A program made the translations under genes and the position numbers. From Pollenia angustigena (lineage: Eukaryota; Arthropoda; Insecta; Diptera; Polleniidae): a stretch of 64,000 nt of DNA. Under the pieces are notes generated by a model. It was not told where the DNA came from, searched no databases, and saw nothing but the letters and a program-made list of their open reading frames with translations. Positions 58,680 through 64,000 of this stretch are shown piece by piece (the stretch's first letter is position 1; every line of letters begins with the position of its first letter). The stretch covers positions 224,005,803-224,069,802 of the forward strand of contig OV884059.1 of NCBI GenBank assembly GCA_930367215.1, read 5' to 3'.

Positions 58680-59540
58680 ACATTAGTGTGCCCCAAAAAA
58701 ATTTTTTTTTGGATTTTCATGGGTAAAATATTTTTGAGATTATTTTCTAATTTTTTTGAAGAGGTGTCTGCCGGCCTTTTTTAAGTTTTCTTCATCACTT
58801 TGTCAAAAACCTCGATTTTCTTAATTTTTAAGGAAATAATTTAAAAGAAAAATCTCCAAGCTTTATTTTGGTGTACAAAAACTATAAGTTTTTGCAATGC
58901 ATTTACTCATTTATGCACCCTACATTAAAATTTTTCGTAATTTTTCCATAAATTTTTAAATAACGCTTTATAAACAAACCAACAATGCAGTTTGAAAGAT
59001 CAATTTATTTGTAATAACTTAGAAACTAATTTTTTTGAATTCGCTTTTACCGTTCCTGAGTTATACCGGTTTTCAGCTTTGTACCCAGTTTATCATATTA
59101 TTACTCTAACCCAACAAACAACAAAACTCAAACGTTTTGCTTTATAAAGAATAAATTGATCTTTAAACTGCATTGTTGGTTTGTTTCATTTTCATAAAAA
59201 TTGTAAAAGTTATAAAAAGTTATTTACAAAATTTATGGAAAAATTACGAAAAAATTTTATAAAGGGTGTATAAATAAGCAAATGCATTGCAAAAACTTAT
59301 ATTCTTTGTACACCAAAATTAAGCTTGGACATTTTTCTTTTAAATTATTTCCTTAAAAGTGAAGAAAATCGTGGTTTTTGACAAAGTTATGAAGAAAACT
59401 TAAAAAAAGGCCGGCAGACATGATTTTTGGCAAAGATTCGACTTGAGCGACCTCTAAACCTCTTCTGAAAAATCTGAAAAAATCTCAAAAATACTTTATC
59501 CTATAAGCTTTTAAATTATGCTTGAGCCCCAAAAAAAAAT
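58680..59540. repeat. Large fold-back repeat in Gss intron
   Basis: Arms 58690-59015 and 59140-59540 are inverted copies: AGGTGTCTGCCGGCCTTTTT and AAAAAGGCCGGCAGACATGA, and TGCAATGCATTTACTCATTTA and AAATAAGCAAATGCATTGCA. The middle also pairs (ACCAACAATGCAGTTTGAAA with TTTAAACTGCATTGTTGGT). Confidence 0.8.
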
Positions 59541-59844
59541 GTACATACTAGAGTGGGCCATCAATGAAGGAAAAATTTAAAAAGTTATCTATTTCAAAAA
59601 AGTAGACCTGTTTTGTGTTAGTTTAAGGTAAAAATATGAGCTCGATCGGTTGAAAATTGCCGTGCCGCACGCACATTGAAATCTGCGAGATTGAAATTCA
59701 GGCTAAATAGAGAGAAAACACCCGTAACTACTGAGGAGTCACCCCTTGAGATGTAAAATGTATAAGTAACCCCCTAACACAAAACTGGTCTACTTTTTTG
59801 GAAAATCGAAAAAAAAAATTTGGACCACCCTTGTACATACATAC

Positions 59845-60086
59845 ATATCGCTCATTTGCTGCAAGACCGGCATAACTCAAAAAATCCATTTCGAGATAAA
59901 CGCATTTAAAGTTTTTTATTTGCTCTAACTAAAAGAAGACACATTCTCTTCAAACTGGGAAAGTATAAAAGATATAAAGATGAATTTAATACACAATATA
60001 AAGAAAAACAAAGCGAACAATTCTGCATCTCTAACTCCAAAATTTCATTTTTTGAGTTATGCCGGTCTTGCAGCAAATGAGCATAT
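59845..60086. mobile_element. ATATCGCTCATTTGCTGCAA TIR element
   Basis: ATATCGCTCATTTGCTGCAA, extending through GACCGGCATAACTCAAAAA, is mirrored at the right by TTGAGTTATGCCGGTCTTGC and AGCAAATGAGC. Fragments with the same end occur near 22045 and 24295-24372. Lies just downstream (transcript sense) of the alternative Gss exon. Confidence 0.75.
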
Positions 60087-60216
60087 TAAATTAAAATTAA
60101 TTTGTATTCCTTCATAATTAACATCCTTTTGTTATCAATAAAAATTAAAATACAAATAAAATACTTCTATTAATACAGCGAATAGAACTTAAACCATATT
60201 ATAAACATATGAGCAC

Positions 60217-60392
60217 CTTTGTATGGCTTTACTGGCTGGTCCTAAATGGCCAAAACCAGACGCTATTGTATTAATTTCAACTTGTTTCCAGCAACAGAAG
60301 GCACAGGGTTTTTCACTTTTTATTGTTCCTACTAAGTCTTTACATCTTGATTCCAACATCAAATCACTTCGCAAAATGCCCAACGATATGCG
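60217..60392 (-). CDS. Gss: Alternative (mutually exclusive?) exon of glutathione synthetase
   Basis: Exon of 176 bases with an AG acceptor before 60392 and a GGTGCTC donor after 60217. It starts in phase 0 and ends two bases into a codon, exactly like the exon 55000-55133, and encodes the same part of the protein (ISLGILRSDLML ... WKQVEINTIASGFGHLG). It has a longer cysteine-containing loop (CKDLVGTIKSEKPCAFCCW) between RSD and QVEINT. No other second-copy Gss exon lies between the two, so alternative splicing within one gene is favoured over a tandem gene copy. The acceptor's pyrimidine tract is weak, so it could also be a decaying exon. Confidence 0.75.
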
Positions 60393-60960
60393 CTTCATAT
60401 TTTTAATTAAATAAAAAAAAATTATAAATAAAATATGTAATAAGGAGTCAATAAAAATGGATGAAGCGTATGTTACAATTTAACAGGCAGACGATGATTG
60501 TATATTCATTTATTTATATTTAAGTCATATTTAAAATGATTATTTAATAATAATTTGTTATAATTTTAATAATTTTACTCCTTCGCATAAATTGTTATCA
60601 AATCGGCCCTACAAACTTAACTGCCCGTCTATACCAGAGATAATTAATGCGACATATATTGCAGTAAATGTCAAAATTATGTTATCTTTAATGTAGACAG
60701 CAATTTCTTGTACATGTTTATTGCCGACAATTTAAGTTGCAATAATTGTTAGTCCATTTTCGCTGACAATTATTGCTTACATAAAACGTCACATTTGGTT
60801 GTCAATTGAGAAAAAAGAAGCAAAAAAGAAAAATATAAAAGCAAATATTGTGAGAAAGAAATTAAATTTGTGAAATGGTAGCAAATTATAATTGTAGTAA
60901 AAGAATTAAATTAAAGAATTTAATAAACACTACAATAAAATTACAAAAATTATTTTTATT

Positions 60961-61456
60961 AATCACGATGGTCGTTGTGCAAATTTGCAATGTGTAAATT
61001 TGCAGTGCATATTATGATTGATCGTGAGCATACCACTTTTATTTTTGTGCAAACATGCTATTTTTCTAAAAATGTATTCTGGCAATACTAAAAACTTCTG
61101 GCAGCACTGTAAAAAATCTGCATTTGTTTACAATTATACACAAGCAAATTAAAATAAATTTTTTCTTTTTAATTAATTTGAATTTAATTCTCTATATTAT
61201 TAAAAAATTTGCGAAAATGTTCAATTTATAAGTTTCCTTAAAAACAATATGGCGGCTAATATGTCAAATGTTGTTGTTTACATTTGTTTGCAACTGAGCA
61301 AATATGCACTACTAACTTTGCTCATGGTTTTTTAGTGCAAACGAAGTAAAAAAGGGCAAATTGCAAATACGTACATTTTGTTGTTGTGTTGTGCAAATGT
61401 GTGTATTTTTGCACGCATTTGCATCGTTTGCACACTTTGCACTACCCATCGTGATT
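60961..61456. mobile_element. TIR element, AATCACGATGG ends with TTTGCA-rich subtermini
   Basis: AATCACGATGG and CCATCGTGATT ends, with many GTGCAAA/TTTGCAC words inside both termini (GTGCAAATTTGCAATGTG on the left, GCATTTGCATCGTTTGCACA on the right). Non-coding. It may lie within a larger element (60614-61860) bounded by GTCTATACCAGAGATAA and TTATCTTTAGTGTAGAC. Confidence 0.65.
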
Positions 61457-62217
61457 TCCCTTATAATTTTTTTCTTATTCGACCTTTATTATTTCAATTT
61501 ATATAAATTTGTTTAAGTTTGAGTTCTTTTTTATATAAAAATATTGATTTTATTAATTTCTTTTTTTTGTTAAAGTAAAATTAATATTTTTACATAAAAA
61601 AGATCTCAAGCTTAAACAAATTAATATACATATTAATAATAAAGTCGAATAAGAAAGAATTTATACCAATAAAAATAATTTTTGCAAAATAGCACCAGTT
61701 TTAACACTGCACCTTCTTCCTTGATTTTTTCAAATTATGAGTTAACATAAATACGTTTTCCCATGCCTTTAACATAAGCTGAGCAATAAGAAATATTGCT
61801 TTGTTATTCTGCCGACGTTATTGCCAACTGGCTGAGATATTTATCTTTAGTGTAGACCTAAGGTAAACGCTATAAACCCGAATATAAAGAAAACTCTTAT
61901 CAATGTTATTTTGTTAATAATTTGGCAGAAATCTGGAAATAAATTATTTAAGTTTATTATTAACAAATATATGTACATATGTATGTATATAGGTAGAACC
62001 AAGCCATATTAGGTACGTGCATTAGAGGGAGCGATAGCCACCTAAAAGGCAAACGCTTAGAATGATTATTTGCGCTTTTGCTTTTCTTCTTTTCCGTAAA
62101 AGAAGAGCAAGTTAAAAAGGAAAAAACTTAAGAAAAATTCTAAAAAATTGCTTCTTCATAAAACAGCAGACAAAGAAAATTCTTCCCTGGCTAGTAAAAG
62201 CAAAAAAAAAAAGGTTC
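61457..62217. other. AT-rich region, no exon found
   Basis: Contains an inverted pair around 61490-61520 and 61610-61655 (TTCTTATTCGACC.TTATT and AATAAAGTCGAATAAGAA). No gene, and in particular no Gss N-terminal exon, was recognised. Confidence 0.4.
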
Positions 62218-62225
62218 AAGAAAAC

Positions 62226-63589
62226 TAGGGAATGGTAAATGGATACCAAAATCGATTTTCGATTTTTCGATCGACTTTTTTTATTACGGTTTTTGAAATC
62301 GATTAATCGAACCTCAAAATCGATTTTAAAATCGATTTCAAAATCGTTTAAGATAAATTTGCAAACTTATACCTTATATCACAAAGGGGTATACACCAGC
62401 ATTTTTTTTGGAAAACTACTAGATAACTTGAACTGAGATTTTTACAGTGTGTAATATTACTACTTTTTATAATTTTCCTGCAAAAAGTGAAAATGTGTAA
62501 ATTTTGAGATCGCCTTTAGAGGAACAAGTGCATGTACATTTTACATATTAAAATTGTGTTCTTCTGTAGTCAATCAGGCCTGTCACATAAATTAATTCCG
62601 ATCGAAAGTGGAAGTGATTTCGTATCTTCCTTTACATTAAACGAAATCACTTTTGATCGGATTTAATTCTGTGACAAGCCTGAATGTATGGATAGTATTT
62701 CAAAGGATTATTACAGTAGTTCCTGATCGGTGGCGACTGTTTCTTTGCTAAGTTACTATTAAGTTAGTTTAAAAAAAACACGTTTGCATGTCATTGATGC
62801 CATAAAGATGCAGAGACATTTCCTTGTAATTTCGTATTTGTTAGGAAAAATTACATGCTTTTTGGTTGTTCACCCTGCTTTTATAACTAGATTTAAATAT
62901 CGCTCACAGAGTCCTTATATTAAACTTGGAAGTATATCAAGGATACTAATACGTAAATACAACTTTAAACTGGGAAAACTGCATAAGCATACACTCATAA
63001 AATTATTACAGTAACTGATTGTAGGTTATTAAATTCGTTTTCGGTACTGTTAAAATTGAATAAAAATATAGTTATTTTACGAATAAATTTATTTTTCAAC
63101 ATTTATGTTTGTTATTAAAAAAACAAACTACCAAAAAATAATGTTTTCCGTATTTTTTTTTGTTAATTTGTTTGATTTTTATCGGTTAAAATATATTTTT
63201 TAAAAGTAAAAACTATTCAATTTTAACGAATATGATGTTCAATAAATAAAAAACTTAGAAATTACTGAAAAAATCATTTGTTTTAAATGAAATGTAAATG
63301 ATCCGTTTTTTAAATGAATTTTAATTTGTTTCAAATGAATTTTCGTTTGAATTTAACTACATAATATTTTGAGTGTACCTACAGACGTATGTATGTACGC
63401 ACAAAAAAAAAATAAGTTCTATTGTGCATGCCCATAATTTATCGATTTAATTAAGATTAAAATTAAAAATTGCCAAAATTTTGATAAAAATAAAAAAATC
63501 GATTTTAAAAGCCCAATAATCGATTTCAGTATAAAATCGCGTAATACGTAAATTCGATTGCAAAAATCGATTTTTTTTACCATTCCCTA
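62226..63589. mobile_element. hAT-like element, TAGGGAATGGTAAA ends, duplication AAGAAAAC
   Basis: TAGGGAATGGTAAATGG and TTTACCATTCCCTA ends; AAGAAAAC flanks it exactly (62218-62225 and 63590-63597). Both subtermini consist of repeated AAAATCGATTTT words. A 113-base hairpin (62573-62685) is nested inside. 1,364 bases with no transposase. Confidence 0.88.
62573..62685. repeat. 113-bp hairpin nested in the hAT-like element
   Basis: CAGGCCTGTCACATAAATTA and GATTTAATTCTGTGACAAGCCTG arms, with GATCGAAAGTGGAAGTGATTTCG paired to CGAAATCACTTTTGATC. A trace of the same GTCGAAAGTGGATTACTTC sequence is in the aminopeptidase intron near 42196. Confidence 0.75.
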
Positions 63590-63597
63590 AAGAAAAC

Positions 63598-63897
63598 GAA
63601 CAGCACAAAAATCTGTACGAATAAGTGCTAAAAAAAGTTCAAGTTCTTGCAAATAGAAGCTGAAGTTCCTGCTAGTAACCGCCGCGGGGACATCTTCATT
63701 GCCCTTTAATTAACGTATGGCCAATTTCAAGACCCTTTTGCTCAATAGTTGTTTTGTATTACACTTCTACAACTAGCAAAACATTGCGCATCATACATCG
63801 CTTTAAAATATGATTTTTAAAGGAGTGTTATTTTCCGAAAGGTTTTTTCGATAAAGTAGACCCATATGCGAATTCGTCAACAGTCAATTAAATAAAA
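63598..63897. other. Junction region left of the bacterial-like fragment
   Basis: More GC-rich than the surroundings in places (CCGCCGCGGGGACATC near 63680). A forward 25-codon frame (63814-63891, ...KGFFDKVDPYANSSTVN) ends just before the CADD-like ATG and is not identified. AAAGGAGTG at 63819-63827 looks like a bacterial ribosome site but may be chance. Confidence 0.35.
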
Positions 63898-64000
63898 ATG
63901 TTAATTCAATCATGGAATACAGGAAGCTTAAGCTTGCAAGCTTTACAAACCTATGCTAAAGAATATTATCATCATGTTGCAGCATTTCCTCGTTATATCA
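63898..64000 (+). CDS. PqqC/TenA-like (CADD-family) fragment, bacterial-looking, runs off the edge
   Basis: The frame from ATG 63898 is open to the end of the window (34 codons). Residues LSLQALQTYAKEYYHHVA and AAFPRYI match the most conserved helix of the PqqC/TenA heme-oxygenase-like family, in particular the CADD-type proteins known from Chlamydia and Rickettsiales. In that family about 20-25 further residues, with an HPFY motif, normally precede the tryptophan at residue 6; these are absent and a stop lies 7 bases upstream (63889-63891). So the copy is either 5'-truncated or starts internally. Insects are not known to me to have this family. Confidence covers the family, not the donor. 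Confidence 0.65.
   Translation, partial: MLIQSWNTGSLSLQALQTYAKEYYHHVAAFPRYI

Noticed and set aside
60217..60392. A separate tandem Gss gene
   Set aside because: No other Gss exon is found between 55134 and 60216, and the phases equal those of the 55000-55133 exon; alternative exon preferred, though exons beyond 64000 cannot be seen.
63690..63830. Minus-strand bacterial gene opposite the CADD-like fragment
   Set aside because: A reading with LEIGHTLIKG runs into a stop after a few more residues and I could not identify it.

Overview
The window looks like nuclear DNA of a higher (brachyceran, probably calyptrate) fly. It is very AT-rich, the genes have many short phase-consistent introns plus a few of 5-6 kb, the proteins are most like Drosophila ones as I recall them, and the space between genes is packed with small non-autonomous transposons. 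No rRNA, CRISPR array or bacterial operon was seen. The last ~100 bases read as a bacterial-type gene.

Five genes can be modelled from splice sites and protein similarity. On the + strand: Nse4 (SMC5/6 complex, 8972-10281), an MTFP1/MTP18-type mitochondrial fission protein (30472-31313), and an M17 leucyl-aminopeptidase-like protein with a mitochondrial-type N-terminus (41569-44475) that has lost nearly all metal and catalytic residues. On the - strand: Vps4 (ESCRT-III AAA ATPase, 11102-18634), whose 6 kb intron holds a deleted Ty3/gypsy element, and glutathione synthetase (47487 to beyond the right edge). Just upstream of the aminopeptidase is a possible 46-residue two-exon gene of unknown role (41012-41462).

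Layout: 1-8.9 kb, repeats only (TIR elements with 3-bp TAA/TTA duplications, a P-like 8-bp-TSD element, a TA microsatellite). 9-18.6 kb, Nse4 and Vps4 tail to tail. 18.7-30.4 kb, nested TIR elements, a hobo-like hAT insertion and a large fold-back cluster. 30.5-31.3 kb, the MTFP1-like gene. 31.4-41 kb, repeats including a palindromic hAT element. 41-44.5 kb, the aminopeptidase. 44.5-47.5 kb, an inverted MITE pair and another hAT-like element. 47.5-64 kb, the glutathione synthetase gene with repeat-filled introns.

The most notable biology is (1) two candidate mutually exclusive exons of glutathione synthetase (55000-55133 and 60217-60392), equal in phase, that swap the segment binding the gamma-glutamylcysteine substrate; (2) a PqqC/TenA-like (CADD-family) fragment at the right edge, suggesting bacterial, perhaps Rickettsiales, DNA within or beside that gene; (3) the pseudo-peptidase; and (4) an unusually legible record of 8-bp target duplications, including a P-element-like TIR element and a second element inserted into its duplicated target.
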